From: Coenobita brevimanus
Taxonomy: Eukaryota; Arthropoda; Malacostraca; Decapoda; Coenobitidae
DNA: 64,000 nt
NCBI GenBank assembly: GCA_032717465.1
Contig: CM064683.1
Location: forward strand, 34,922,542 to 34,986,541
Direction: 5' to 3'
Position 1 is the stretch's first letter. Every line of letters begins with the position of its first letter. Position numbers and translations under genes: made by a program. This document shows, piece by piece, positions 47,121 through 58,402 of the stretch. A model generated the notes under the pieces. The model saw nothing but the letters and a program-made list of their open reading frames with translations, did not search any database and had not been told where the DNA came from.

Positions 47121-47886
47121 CCTGCCACGTGTTGGCTATTTTTACCCTAAGGGTCACCCCAGTGCCGGCCATTTTTCAACCTTTTTTTTTTTTTTTTTGG
47201 CTAAAATGATAGATTTTGATGTGGAAATAACGAATTTCGCCATTAAAATGCTCACCGAGACTCGGAAATCAGTTTTACTGAGTCCTGCATACTCGTGTAC
47301 AGGTATAGCCGCTCTCTCACACTCACCACACACGTGAGAAAGCCGTTTTCTGTGTAAGGTATACTCAAGTATTTATACCGGGAAGGTATAGCAATGTTCA
47401 GTACACTTTTCTTATCACTTATCACTTCAGCACCTATCACAATTTGTGTGTCTTTCTCACTGTGAATGCATTATCTTACACTTACTTGAAGATAGGTACA
47501 ACCTGACTTCATTACGTACAGTCCTGGCACTTACAAGAAGGTATTTACAACTTGACTTCATTTTATTGTCCTTCCACTTACAAGAAAATATTTACAACTT
47601 ACACTTACATGAAAATATTTACAAAATGCCTTCACTATGTACAGCACTGGGTGAGGCACACAGGTAGAGTGAGGCAGAGCGAGTGTGAGGGGGGGGAGCG
47701 AGTGAGTGTATGACCTTGACAGCCTGGGGGATGGTAGAGGAACAGTTAACTTACATGCCTGCCAATTTTTACCAGCGAATCTTGAAAAATGTGGTCACAG
47801 TGAAGTTTTTTATTTTAAACAGTTTTAAACGACACTGGCACTGGTCGTGAAATTATGTCAGACCGTTTTAAAACGGCAATGGCATG
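47121..47886. mobile_element. piggyBac-like MITE 1, TTAA-flanked
   Basis: A 766-bp insertion flanked by TTAA at 47117-47120 and 47887-47890, and absent from LTR copy 1 at the same point. The ends are short and imperfect: CCTGCCACGTG versus CATGCCATTGC reverse-complemented. Subterminal sequence includes a poly(T) then GGCTAAAAT and later GCTCACC, shared with the second TTAA element. The interior carries tandem CACTTACAAGAAGGTATTTA-like units (47475-47625). No transposase is encoded. Confidence 0.7.
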
Positions 47887-48000
47887 TTAAGTTGTTTTGA
47901 GTATAAATTTTGCTCTCCTCTAAGGAGTGGTACAGACGAGATTGAGTGGCCCGCAAAGGGTACTAATATCTATCTGCTCATGCATTCAACAATAAGATCA
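47887..48000 (+). mobile_element. LTR copy 2, segment between MITE 1 and the LINE
   Basis: AAGGAGTGGTACAGACGAGA then TTGAGTGGCCCGCAAAG and AATAAGATCAC match copy 1 at about 12015-12100. Confidence 0.75.
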
Positions 48001-48012
48001 CTATCTATCTAT
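48001..48012. repeat. (CTAT)n tail of LINE copy 3
   Basis: CTATCTATCTAT precedes TTGCCAGACGCC. On the minus strand it is a GATA tail after the conserved LINE 3' end. Confidence 0.9.
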
Positions 48013-51000
48013 TGCCAGACGCCTTAATCCCGTACGGGGTGGCCACAAACAAATCGCCTCCACGTCGCCCTGTCCCCTGCCATTTCACTGCCCTACTCCC
48101 AACTCACACACCCCTCTCTCATATACCTCTCCACTTCATCCCTCCATCTCATCTTTGGCCTCCCCCTCCCTCTCCCTCCCCCTCCACCTCACTCACATAC
48201 TCATCAGTCTGTCACCCTCCATCCTCTCCACATGGCCAAACCAACTCAGTATGTTCCTCCTAACTCTTCCTATAACATCCACATCCTCAACACAACGCTC
48301 CTTTATATCCTCATTTATCAGCCTGTCTCTCCACGTGACTCCACAGGCTCCTCTTAAAAAACTCATTTCCACTACTCTCACTCTTGACTTGTGTCCTTCC
48401 AACAACGTCCAAGCTTCACGTCCATACGTTATAGTTGATATCACAATATTGTCATGTAGTAACTTTTTCACTTCCATGCTTTCTTCCCTGTTTCCTATCA
48501 CTGCTTTCAAGGAATCAGCAACCTTTCTTCCTTGTAGTACCCTTTCAAGCACTTCACCCTCTAAACTTCCATCCTTACTCATCACGTCCCTCAAGTACTT
48601 AAACGCACTCACATTTTCCATTTCCTCACCATCCAACCTCACTGTACAGTACATTCACTGACTTCACCTCTCTCAAAGACCATCACTTTACTCTTCCCTA
48701 CATTCATCTTTAGATTCTGTTTCCTACACACTCTCCCAAACTCATCCACCAAGTTCCCCTTTGTCTTCACTTAACAACACAGTATCATCTGAAAACAACA
48801 GTACAGAGAGTTTCCAAACACTACCCTCTCTCACCAGGGCCACTCCAACATCCACTGCCCTACCTTGTACCTCTTTTATTACCCCATCCAAGTACAGATT
48901 GAACAATCATGGAGACATGACACATCCCTTATTGAACCTAACCTTCAAAGAGAAAAATTCACTCAGTTCACCATCCACTTGCACTGCAGCCTTAGCACCA
49001 TCATACATACTCTTCACGGCATTCAACAATTTCCCATCTACTCCATATATTCTTAATACTTTCCACAATCCTTGTCTATCCACCCTGTCATATGCTTTCT
49101 CTAAATCCATGAAGGCCGCATACAACTTGTTTCCCTTCTCTAGAAACTTTTCCACTAAAGATCTAAGAATGAATATCTGATCTACCCAACCTCTTCCATT
49201 CCTAAAGCCTCCCTGTTCTTCTCCAACTAATTCCTCGGTTATATCCCTAACTCTGTCAATAAGTATCCTACCATACACTTTTCCTATTACACTAAGAAGA
49301 CAAATGCCCCTGTGATTACCACACACTTCTTTTTCCCTTTTTCCTTTGTACAAGGGAATAATTATACCTGACTTCCAATCCCCCAGGACACTTCCTTCCT
49401 CCCAGGCCAATCTGCACATCTTCCACATCCATTCTACTACTATCTCTCCCCCTTGCTTCAGCATTTCACCACACACTCCATCACTTCCTGGGGCTTTCCC
49501 CAATTTGACTTTCTTCATTGCTTCTACAACTTCTGTCCTACTGATTTCTTCCCGTCTTCTCACCTCCCTCCTTCTCCCAGCCATTCCCCAGCCACTTATA
49601 CTCGCATTACTTCCATTCTCTATGTTCAATAATTCCTTAAAGTGTTTTCTCCATCTGCTCACTTTTACTTCCTTCTCCACTTATAATCTACCATTTTTAT
49701 CTTTCACTCCCTGACTTACTCTTTTCACTTCTTTCCAGAACATTCTTTTACAGTCCCTCCACTTTACACTCAAATTCCCTCCAAATTCCTCATCCACTCT
49801 CTTCTTTTACTAATCTTTTCACCTCTTTCTTCCTTTCTACATATAACTCTCTCTTCCACCTCTTAACTTCTTCCACACCCCTATTTCTCATCCATTCATT
49901 GTATGCTTTCTTCTTTTGTGCCACAGCCTGTCTCACCACTTCATTCCACCATGCTGTTCCGTGCACCCCCTTTCGTCTTCTCTTCACCCCACACACCACA
50001 TCACATGCTGCATATATATATTTCTTCCGTGAATATCCTGCACACACCTTCCACGTCTCCCATCTGCTCCAATTCGTATTTACCCAGTCGTTCCCCCATT
50101 TCTCTCATATATTCTGCCATTTTCTCATCGTCTTGTAACCTTTCCACTCTCCTTGCATATACTCCTTCCTCCCGTCCTTCCCTTCTATTTCTCCATCTTA
50201 CTTGGATCTTGATTCTGGCCACCACCAAGTAGTGATCAGAAAGTCCACTCTCCCAACCTCTGTAAGCTGTTGCATCCATTACACATCTTCACATCCTTTC
50301 ATCCACACACACATAATGAATCATTGCCTTCCTTTCATTCAGTTCTCCGTCCACCCTTCTCATCACTCGCCATGTACAGTATACCTGTGGATCATTTTGT
50401 GCCTGAAAAGAGTATTGGCTATCACCAACCCCCTCCCGGCACAAATGTCCACTAACGTACTGCCATTCTCATCTATCTCAGCAGGCACACCCCACTCACC
50501 AACTATTCCATTCATCTTCACATTCCCTACTTTACCATTCATATCACCAATCAAAAACACTCTCTCATTCCTTCCAAACTTTTCCATGTACACTTCTGCA
50601 TTTTTCCAGAACTCTTCTCTCACTCTACTTGCATGATCTTGCGTTGGTGCATACACGCACACAATTGCCCTCATTTGTATTCCAACTTTTAATCTTACCC
50701 ACACAATCCTTGAGCCAACTGATCCATACTCTCTTATGTTCTTTTTCTATCTTTTACTCACAACAATACACACTCCTTCTTTTGCCCTCTCATTCTCACC
50801 TTCTCCTGCACATATACCCCATCCATACTCCCATTCTCTCACACTCTCTCCTGTCCATTTAGTTTCATTTACTCCACATGCACTTTCGCACCCTCAAGCA
50901 CCTTGACAATCTCTCTCTCTTTCACCTCATCATTCGCACCCCTTACATTCCACGTCACGATCCGTATCATATCCTTTGTCCGGTGTTTGGTCGTCATCTT

Positions 51001-51133
51001 TTGGTCAGTCCTTGTCTGAGGCTTCTTGTACGTCTTTTTTGTTAGCTGTTTTTCGGTGAGGGGCACTAACCCTCCGCTACCCGATTGCCCATAATCTTTA
51101 AGATTCTGATCGTCATCATTGTACTGGTGATTA
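48013..51133 (-). mobile_element. Near-full-length LINE (family L, copy 3)
   Basis: The most complete copy, about 3.1 kb: 3' end GGCGTCTGGCAA with GATA tail, RT region, AP-type endonuclease region and a 5' leader. It is inserted in LTR copy 2, whose sequence continues at both sides (AGATCAC on the left, CATTACACTGGTGG on the right). About 100 bp of target corresponding to tandem AAGATCACGCTACC units in copy 1 is missing or never existed here. No clear target duplication was found. Confidence 0.9.
48193..49680 (-). pseudogene. Reverse transcriptase of LINE copy 3, broken
   Basis: The frame 48907-49680 (257 codons) covers the region before and through RT blocks: LGKAPGSDGVCGEMLK, WKSGIIIPLYKGKREKEVCG, GICLLSVIGKVYGRILIDRV, EEQGGFRNGRGWVDQIF and MDLEKAYDRVDRQGLWKVLR. 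A disruption follows near GCVMSP (48907). The FADD region at about 48780 is damaged (sequence corresponding to FSDDTVLL with adjacent indels). The frame 48193-48654 resumes at MYCTVRLDGEEMENV and runs FKYLRDVMSKDGSLE, HDNIVISTITYGREAWTLLE and WFGHVERMEGDRL. Multiple frame changes make it non-functional. Confidence 0.88.
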
Positions 51134-51171
51134 ATTATCAACATTACACTGGTGGCATTAGCGGAGGCCAA
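49790..51171 (-). pseudogene. AP-type endonuclease of LINE copy 3, broken
   Basis: Pieces in order: the frame 50869-51171 has a leader, then IRIVTWNVRGANDEVKEREI (the first endonuclease block with WNVRG). The frame 50363-50704 carries IVCVYAPTQDHASRVREEFW, FLIGDMNGKVGNVK (the GDMN catalytic block) and RGLVIANTLFRHK. The frame 50001-50279 has LSDHYLVVARIK (the SDH catalytic block). The frame 49790-50047 is the linker toward RT, with TAWWNEVVRQAVAQKKKAYN. At least three frameshifts separate them. The protein would nick target DNA to prime reverse transcription. Confidence 0.88.
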
Positions 51172-51183
51172 TTCTGAGCTTAA
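51134..51183 (+). mobile_element. LTR copy 2 end and primer-binding region
   Basis: CATTACACTGGTGGCATTAG matches CATTACACTGGTGTGGCATTAG of copy 1 at 12208. It is followed by AATTCTGAGC, like AATTTCTGAGC at 12270, then the second TTAA insertion. Confidence 0.65.
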
Positions 51184-51941
51184 CCCGCCCCGTCCCGACG
51201 ACGTATGGGAACATCACCACGATTTGCATTTGCCAGTCCCGGCGACGTACCAGTACGTCGTGCAATTGCAAGGTACCTAATCTGCACAATTTTCAATTTT
51301 CGCACGTGATTTTTCGTATGTATACACGGGACACCTTCCTCTATTCCTGTACAAGATACCAAGCATGGACAATGCCCTACACTGCATAACCTCCCCCCTC
51401 CCCCCCTCACGCCATTGTCTTGGCAAAGGACCTGTTACCAGTGACCTGGCTAGTAAAGTTATTCAGGGCCAGAGTGATTCCCCAATCGATGACAATGTGG
51501 AGGACAATGTTTACATAGCATTAGAAGAAGAAACAGCCAGAAATAATGATCAGGTAGTGTGGCAAAAATAGGTCAGGTATGGTGATTAGTTAGTGAGTGA
51601 AACAATGCTTATAATGCCTTTATTACTGCTTGAAAACCAATATACTGTCATACTACATATACATTCGTACCAAGTAAATAAATAAATACCGTTTATGAGT
51701 GGATAAAATAGTTACCCTCCCATAGAACTCGTTTTCTTTGGTGCCAGCATGTTAGAAAACCCACTCAGGTAAGGAGGAACTCCTACCTGGATTGGGCACT
51801 TTAAACCTCAGGTGAGCGATTTCTCTATGAATTTTCGATGTTTCTCACCAAAAGTGAAGGTTTTAGCCAAAAAAAAAAAAATCGAAAATACCTCGGGACT
51901 GGGGGATGTCGGAGGTGTGGAAAACCTTGGGACGTGACGGG
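51184..51941. mobile_element. piggyBac-like MITE 2, TTAA-flanked
   Basis: 758 bp flanked by TTAA at 51180-51183 and 51942-51945. The ends CCCGCCCCGTCCC and, reverse-complemented, CCCGTCACGTCCC are 11/13 inverted repeats. The right-end subterminal region, read inward, has poly(T) then GGCTAAAAC and later CGCTCACC, like the left end of MITE 1. The two elements are therefore relatives in opposite orientation. A 68-codon frame (51365-51571, with DSPIDDNVEDNVYIALEEE) might be a transposase N-terminal scrap; I cannot confirm it. Confidence 0.78.
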
Positions 51942-51945
51942 TTAA

Positions 51946-52978
51946 CAATTGCACTCTGAGAAGTAAATGCATTGGCTGTTTCACACAGTATGATTGACTG
52001 TGAGGTAATTACTTGTACAGAAATTGTGACTAATTTGTACTAATCAGGTGCATCGTGAAAATATTAGGCTACTAGTTATACACAACACATTTTTTTTGTA
52101 CTTCAAGTCACAAATACGCTAATGCTCACATATTCATCATTATTTTCTGAGTAATGAGGGTAAAAATTTACTTACAGCCAACCAGGTCATTTTCTTTCTC
52201 TCCAATGCACTTTTGGTTTTCTTTTATCATAATAGATAGGGTTACTCAAGGTATTTCCAATCATTGTTTCACAGATAACCATAAACAGTAACATTTATTG
52301 CAATGCACTTGTAAAACTTATTATAAAACACTTATTTTCCTAACACTTATTGGATATAACATATACTTTACATTTCACTTATGTTTAAAAAAAAAAAACA
52401 CCTGTGAATATCTGTTTACTATTTACAATTTCCCACACACCTGCTCAGGTACTGAGCCCATATTGACGATGACGTCAGTATTCATACTGCAGACAACGCT
52501 GGGGTCGATGATGCAATAGACGCGTTTCCGGTTCTGGGTAAACATGGCAAGTGCACTCTGCCATGTACAATACATAAAATCTTACTGACATGGCCATCGT
52601 AGATCCAAACTACCCCCTTCAGGTATGTTGTGAAGGAATGCTTTTCATGGTGTAAATGGTACGTAAATTGCAGTGAAATCGACTGGAAGTAGCTCACAGC
52701 TACTCTATTCCTGAGCGGTGCTCATACCTCACGAGGTGGAGAGTATTTAATACTGTATATGGCGTACAGTATCAGTTGTACGAGTTTGTATTGGTATTAT
52801 GCTTATGAATGTTTAATATTTGACCTCTTCATTATTAGTTTTCTAAAAGAACAGGTTCAGTGAGTGACTGAACTTGATGTTAAAGTACCTTCAGGAGGGT
52901 GTGACGAAATACCGAATCGGCGGTCATTTACCGAATCAACACCAAATCGGCACTTTTAATTGGTGTTATAGATTTTTA
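51946..52978. other. Unexplained AT-rich DNA
   Basis: No supported gene. A 71-codon minus frame at 52482-52697 has mixed composition but no recognisable motif. Confidence 0.4.
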
Positions 52979-53359
52979 TCACCATATAGGTTCATACACA
53001 CCTAATTATCTGAAATCCGGTCAAATTTTTGTGTTTAACTTCATAAAAAAAATCTGGATTCAGAGCCGAAACGTGCTAAAGTTAGCGGAAGTGTGTCACC
53101 TTTAGCTCAACAACTTGCCATGGCAGACTTCTACTTTGTATAAATATTAATATAACATGCAAATACATTTATTTGCACTGAAAATCATTATTTGTGCTAA
53201 ATAGAATTCTGTCAAGGCGTGTTGACAAGCTAAAGTAGAAATACTGGCTAACCTTAGCATGATCTCATTCTGAATCTTAATTTTCTATTAATACCTAAAT
53301 GAAGCACAGTTTTTTGACCGAATTTCAGATAATTAGGTGTGTATGAACCTATTTGGTGA
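52979..53359. repeat. Palindromic MITE-like element, 381 bp
   Basis: TCACCATATAGGTTCATACA ... and, reverse-complemented from the right end, TCACCAAATAGGTTCATACA ... give strongly matching outer ~57 bp (through CACCTAATTATCTGAAAT and CGGTCAAA). Weaker inverted similarity (GATTCAGA, TGCTAAAGTTAGC versus TGCTAAGGTTAGC) continues to a centre near 53169. No clear target duplication. It could be a foldback MITE or a non-coding hairpin. Confidence 0.75.
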
Positions 53360-54170
53360 AGAAAATAATATTTCCACAACAGTAAAGACTGCTTTCCAAC
53401 ACTGGGAACTTCTGACGAGCAGTCAGCCACCATTGCTCTCGTCAGCCACCATTGCTTTCATTTATTCTCATTCGCTGGTACACAGGGGAATAATTTCCAT
53501 AGAGTGCTTTTGTCTATGCACTTACACTTTGGAACGAATCACTAGCAATTATTCCTCTTGTCACTGGGCATTCTTGGAGGTAAAAAATAAGCACAGTTCA
53601 TGCAGACTAAACGTAAACAAAGTTGACGACTATGCTGCCTCATTGTGAGTAGTGGCGTCACGACCAATCAGAGGCTGTTTCAGTGTCACGTGATTTTTCG
53701 GCTACTTTATCTATGATTTTTTCATGTATCTGCACATTTCTGGGGGGAAAAAATGGTTGACAGTAATTTTCTGCGTATCTCTTACCTATACAAGTATCCT
53801 GCTTAAAAAAAAAAATTTTGACCGAAGACTCGTCTATTGGCCCCATGCATGGAGGGATGGAATCAGACAAAGGAGAATAAGGAAGACATCACTCTACATT
53901 CTACCAGTGCCATGTACAGACTGAGCCATGCATCAGTGGGGTACCTTAGGTACCTACCTACCCTATGGTTGTCATTGAAAATGGTCACAAGTTCAAAGGA
54001 TGGCGGGAAGGTGCATGCAGCATAACCCGTCAGCCAGCAGAGCTCCGCGCCCTGAATCGTGACAGCTATGCACATCAGCCAGCCCATAGGGGTTAAGAGC
54101 AATTTCTGGTGATGCCTCATTAGTACATATGCACACAACAGTGTTCTCTGTGGTGATTCAGTGGCAAGAT
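53360..54170. other. Unexplained DNA
   Basis: Several short frames but no recognised protein. A small CAGCCACCATTGCT duplication lies at about 53425-53455. Confidence 0.4.
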
Positions 54171-54174
54171 GAGA

Positions 54175-54710
54175 CGTAGTTGTTATTGTGGTAGGATTAT
54201 GGAAATGTAGTGAGAGCTGTGTGGTACTGTGGAACTGGTGAGGTAATAATGTGGTGTGGGCCGTGTGATATGTCAGTTTGTGTTTTTATGCAAAGAAGGA
54301 ACCAAAGTGCTGTGATGTAAGTATGGTTTAGTGTGCTGTTGTGGTTATAAATGTGATGGTGGCATGATGTGCCTAATGTGGTTAAACTTGTGGCAGTGGC
54401 TTGATGCTGTGGTGTAAGAGTGGTAGTGAGCTGGTGCTAAGATATCGGTGTATTAGTAAGCTGGTGTTGTGGCGTGTGTTAGCGAGTTAGTGTTGTGGTG
54501 TAAGTGTGTTAATGAGTTTGTTTTGAGATGTAAGTGAGGTTGTCAGTTAGAGCCTCAGTGGGTAGTGAGTTGGTCTTTAGTGTAAGTGTAGTAGTGGGTT
54601 AGTGTTGTGATGTCAGCGTGGTTGTACTGTGGTCATGTGGTACAGATGTGGTGGTGCTAAGGTGGAATTGTGCAAGACTGGTAGTGGTATGGTGATGCGG
54701 TTGTCATGGC
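54175..54710. repeat. Decayed GTGGTGTAAGTGTGGTAGTGAG-type minisatellite
   Basis: GTTGTGGTGTAAGTGTG and GTAGTGAGTTGGT words alternate at about 25-35-bp intervals, clearest at 54440-54620. Confidence 0.75.
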
Positions 54711-55659
54711 AGTAATTTCCTGACCCGAAAGCTATGAGGTGGTGTGATGCGACGGCACAGACGTTGTCAAACATCACAAGTGGTCTCCCCAAACCTGAAT
54801 CGAATGTTCAGCAATAGAAGGAATTAAATCATATTGACGTAAACGTACTGAACGGGTTTATAGAGACTGCTTTATAACCCCATCACTACGAGAGTCTTCT
54901 CAAAGCTAAGAAAAATCGTCTTGCCGCAGATAGAATGAAGTATCAGTTGCGTTCGACAGCCTGACATACGTTCATCATGAAACCGTCAAAGGGGGATGAA
55001 AATGGGAGTGTTGAGCAAGGAAACGAGTGATATGGGCTGCAGTTTTGGAAAGCTGTTGAAATGAGGCAGGAAAACACTCGCAGATCTTGTGAAAATGGAT
55101 ATTGAAGAAGCAATGTTTTGAGTGCAGCAAAGGCTTATTTCAAGATTTTCCTCTGGACTCAGCCTATCAGAGGGGTATAGAAATGACCGTGGGAGACAAA
55201 GAACTGGCTGAAATAATTTGGAACTGTGATGGGGATTGGGAAGAGACTATGAGAGTACACCTTTTGAAAATGGGCAATGTACGATTAATAGCATGGGTGC
55301 AGTGAAGGTTCATTTGAAAGTTTTCCCCAATAATAACAATAACATGTTAAGCCCGCATTGCATTCATGTACCAGGCGTTTGGTGACGTAGGAAATAGTCA
55401 ACATACTGAAGTGGTTCATGAAGATTGCCTGCTATCTGAATAAAATCGTCTGGCACTAACAGGAATGAATTTTTGAAGATTTAATCGGCTGAATGTTTTC
55501 ATACTGTAATATTAATCAGTGTCAAGAGAAATACAATGGCAGTCTATGGAGATTAGAAAGTGAGTACCCCTCCGTGCATGACGCCATGCGGCCGCTAGTC
55601 TCAGTTCAGCAATACTGTCATATCACTTAGTTTTCAAGTATGCCGAATTAGTGTGCAGT
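54711..55659. other. Unexplained DNA with a 67-codon frame
   Basis: A + strand frame at 55102-55305 (MKKQCFECSKGLFQDFPLDS start) has mixed composition but no recognisable domain. A weak ~180-bp duplication may be present (GCAGCAAAGGCTTATTTCAA at 55122, GCAGTGAAGGTTCATTTGAA at 55298). Confidence 0.35.
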
Positions 55660-56018
55660 TTATGGATGCAATTCCTTCATTTGCACATTTTCCTCTCTTT
55701 TCTATCACTGTACCCAGGTATTTGAACTCTCTCACCAGTTCCAGTCTCTCTCCATTCACTGTAACATAACACTGGGAGTCATCTTCCCTCTTGATTACTC
55801 TTTTCAGCATTTACTAGGCACGACGCTCACAGACATCAGCAAAACTCTGCAGTAGTCTACCAAGTTCTTGAGCGGTATTTGCAGTTAGTATTGCATCATT
55901 AGCATACAACAGATTTGAGATATTCCATCCATCACCATTCATTACCAACGCCATCCCTCTCTCCATTACTTGTGTTTTTACTTCTTTCATCACCCCATCT
56001 AATATACTATAGCACTAG
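55660..56018 (-). pseudogene. Older LINE, RT downstream half (split by younger LINE)
   Basis: On the minus strand: YSILDGVMKEVKTQVMERGM, LLYANDAILTANTAQELGRL (the ADD motif damaged to AND), then LELVREFKYLGTVIEK. These correspond block by block to YMDGVIKEV, LLFADDTVLL and FKYLGSVMSKDG of family L, but are much more diverged. The matching upstream half, ending at the QGCVMSP block, lies at 59455-59700. One older element has therefore been split. Confidence 0.75.
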
Positions 56019-56020
56019 CC

Positions 56021-56022
56021 GT

Positions 56023-56084
<62 letters not shown>
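56021..56084. repeat. (GT)n microsatellite
   Basis: About 30 GT units with one GA interruption, between the two halves of the older LINE. Confidence 0.98.
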
Positions 56085-56086
<2 letters not shown>

Positions 56087-56350
56087 TTTGGGCAGCCGAA
56101 ACTACACATTCAAATCGCACCAAAATTGGCACAAAAATCGCAAAAACTTCTGATGTGAAAAAACTTGGTCCCATCACGATTGAAAAACTTTTACTATATT
56201 TAATGAGCGATCACATTTTGACCAAAAAAACGCTGCTCCCGAAGCCAGGCATAGGATCTCCGTAGAATTTTTTGCCCATAGCAACAGCAGCGCGAGAGCC
56301 CTCCGCAGGAGCAAGTGCGAGGGGCCCGAAGGGCCCACGAGCACTTGTCC
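56085..56350. other. Unrecognised insert with a 36-bp near-perfect palindrome
   Basis: A-rich sequence (AAAATTGGCACAAAAATCGC) ends in a GC-rich palindrome at 56312-56347: CAAGTGCGAGGGGCCCGAAG pairs with the following GGGCCC and GCACTTG. Its class is unknown. It lies between the older LINE half and the tail of the younger LINE. Confidence 0.6.
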
Positions 56351-56522
<172 letters not shown>

Positions 56523-56531
56523 CCAGACGCC

Positions 56532-58402
56532 TCAATCCCGTTTGGGGTGGCCACACACAAAACGCCTCCACGTCGCCCTGTCCCCCGCCATTTCACTGCC
56601 CTGCTCCCAACTCACACCCACCTCTCTCATACACCTCTCCACCCCATCCCTCCATCTCATCCTCGGCCTCCCCCTCCCTCTTCCCCCCTCCACCTCACTC
56701 ACATACACTCTCTTCGTCAGTCTTTCACCCTCCATCCTCTCCACATGGCCAAACTACCTCAGTGTGTTCCTCATAACGCTTCCTATCACATCCACATCCA
56801 CACCACAACGCTCCTTTATATCCTCATTCGTCAGCCTGTCTCTCCATGTGACTTCACAGGCTCCTCTTAAAAAACTCATTTCCACTGCTCTCACTCTTGA
56901 CTTGTGTCTTTCCAACAACATCGAAGCTTCACTTCCATACGTTAGAGTTGATATCACAATACTGTCATGTAGTACCTTTTTCACTTCCATGCTCACTTCC
57001 CTGTTTCTTATCACTGCTTTCAAAGAACCAGCAACCTTTCTTCCCTGCTGTACCCTTTCAAGCACTTCGCCTTCCAAACCTCCATCCTTACTCATCACAC
57101 TACCCAAGTACTTAAACGTACTCACATTTTCCATTTCCTCACCATGCAACTTTGCTGTACATTCACTGACTTCACCTCTCTCAAAGACTATCACTTTACT
57201 CTTCACTACATTTACCTTTAGATTCTGTTTCTTACACACTCTCCCAAACTCATCCACCAAGCCTTGCAGCTCCCCTACGTCTTCACTCAACAACAGAGTA
57301 TCATCTGCAAACAACAGTACAGGGAGTTTCCAAACACTATCCTCTCTCACCAGGGCCACTCCAACATCCACTACCCTACCTTGTACCTCTTTTATTACCC
57401 CATCCATGTACAGATTGAACAACCATGGAGACATGACACATCCCTGTTTCAACCCAACTTTCAAAGAGAAAAATTCACTTAGTTCACCATCTACATGCAC
57501 TGCAGCCTTACCACCATCATACTGTACATACTCTTCACAGCATTCAACAACTTCCCATCTACTCCATATATTCTAAATACTTTCCACAATCCTTGTCTAT
57601 CCACCCGGTCATATGCTTTCTCCAAATCCATGAAAGCCGCATACAACTTCTTTCCCTTCTCTAGAAACTTTTCCACTAAAGATCTAGGAATGAATATCTG
57701 ATCTACACAACCTCTTCCCCTCCTAAAGCCTCCCTGTTCTTCTCCAACTAATTTCTCTGTTCTTTCTCTAACTCTGTCAATAAGTATCCTACCATACACT
57801 TTTCCTATTATACTAAGAAGACAAATACCCCTATGATTACCAAACACTTCTTTTTCCCCTTTCCCTTTGTACAAGGAAATAATTATACCTGACTTCCAAT
57901 CCTCCGGGACTCTACCTTCCTCCCAGGCCAATCTACCCATCTTCCACATCCATTCTACTACAATCTCTCCCCCATGCTTCAGCATTTCACCACACACTCC
58001 ATCAATTTCTGGGGCTTTCCCCAATTTAACTTTCTTCATTGCTTCCACAACTTCTATCCTACTGATTTCTTCCTGTCTTCTCACCTCCCTCCTTCTCCCA
58101 GCCATTCCCCAGCCACTTATACTCGCATTACTTCCATCCTCTATGTTCAACAATTCCTTAAAGTGTTCTCTCCATCTGCTCACTTTTTCTCCCTTCACTA
58201 GTAATCTACCATTTTTATCTTTCAATCCTCTGCTAACCTCACTTCCACTCTGTCTTACTCTCTTCACCTCTTTCCAGAACATTTTCTTACAGTCCCTCCA
58301 CTTTACACTCAAATTCCTTCCAAATTCCTCATCCACTCTCTTCTTACTCTCTCCTACTAATCTTTTCACCTCTATATTTCTTTCTACATATAACTCTTCC
58401 AC
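56532..58402 (-). pseudogene. Reverse transcriptase of LINE copy 4, three frames
   Basis: The frame 57491-58402 (303 codons) carries LGKAPEIDGVCGEMLKHGG, IISLYKGKGEKEVFG, EEQGGFRRGRGCVDQIF and MDLEKAYDRVDRQGLWKVF, then breaks near the YDGAKAAV site. The frame 56754-57500 (248 codons) continues LKQGCVMSPWLFNLYMDG, LLFADDTLLLSED (catalytic Asp-Asp intact), FKYLGSVMSKDG and the thumb region, then stops at LR. The frame 56532-56744 completes the C-terminus (MERMEGERLTKRVYVSEVEG, RGRPRMRWRDGVERCM). Only two disruptions separate an otherwise well-kept RT, so this copy is young. Confidence 0.9.
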
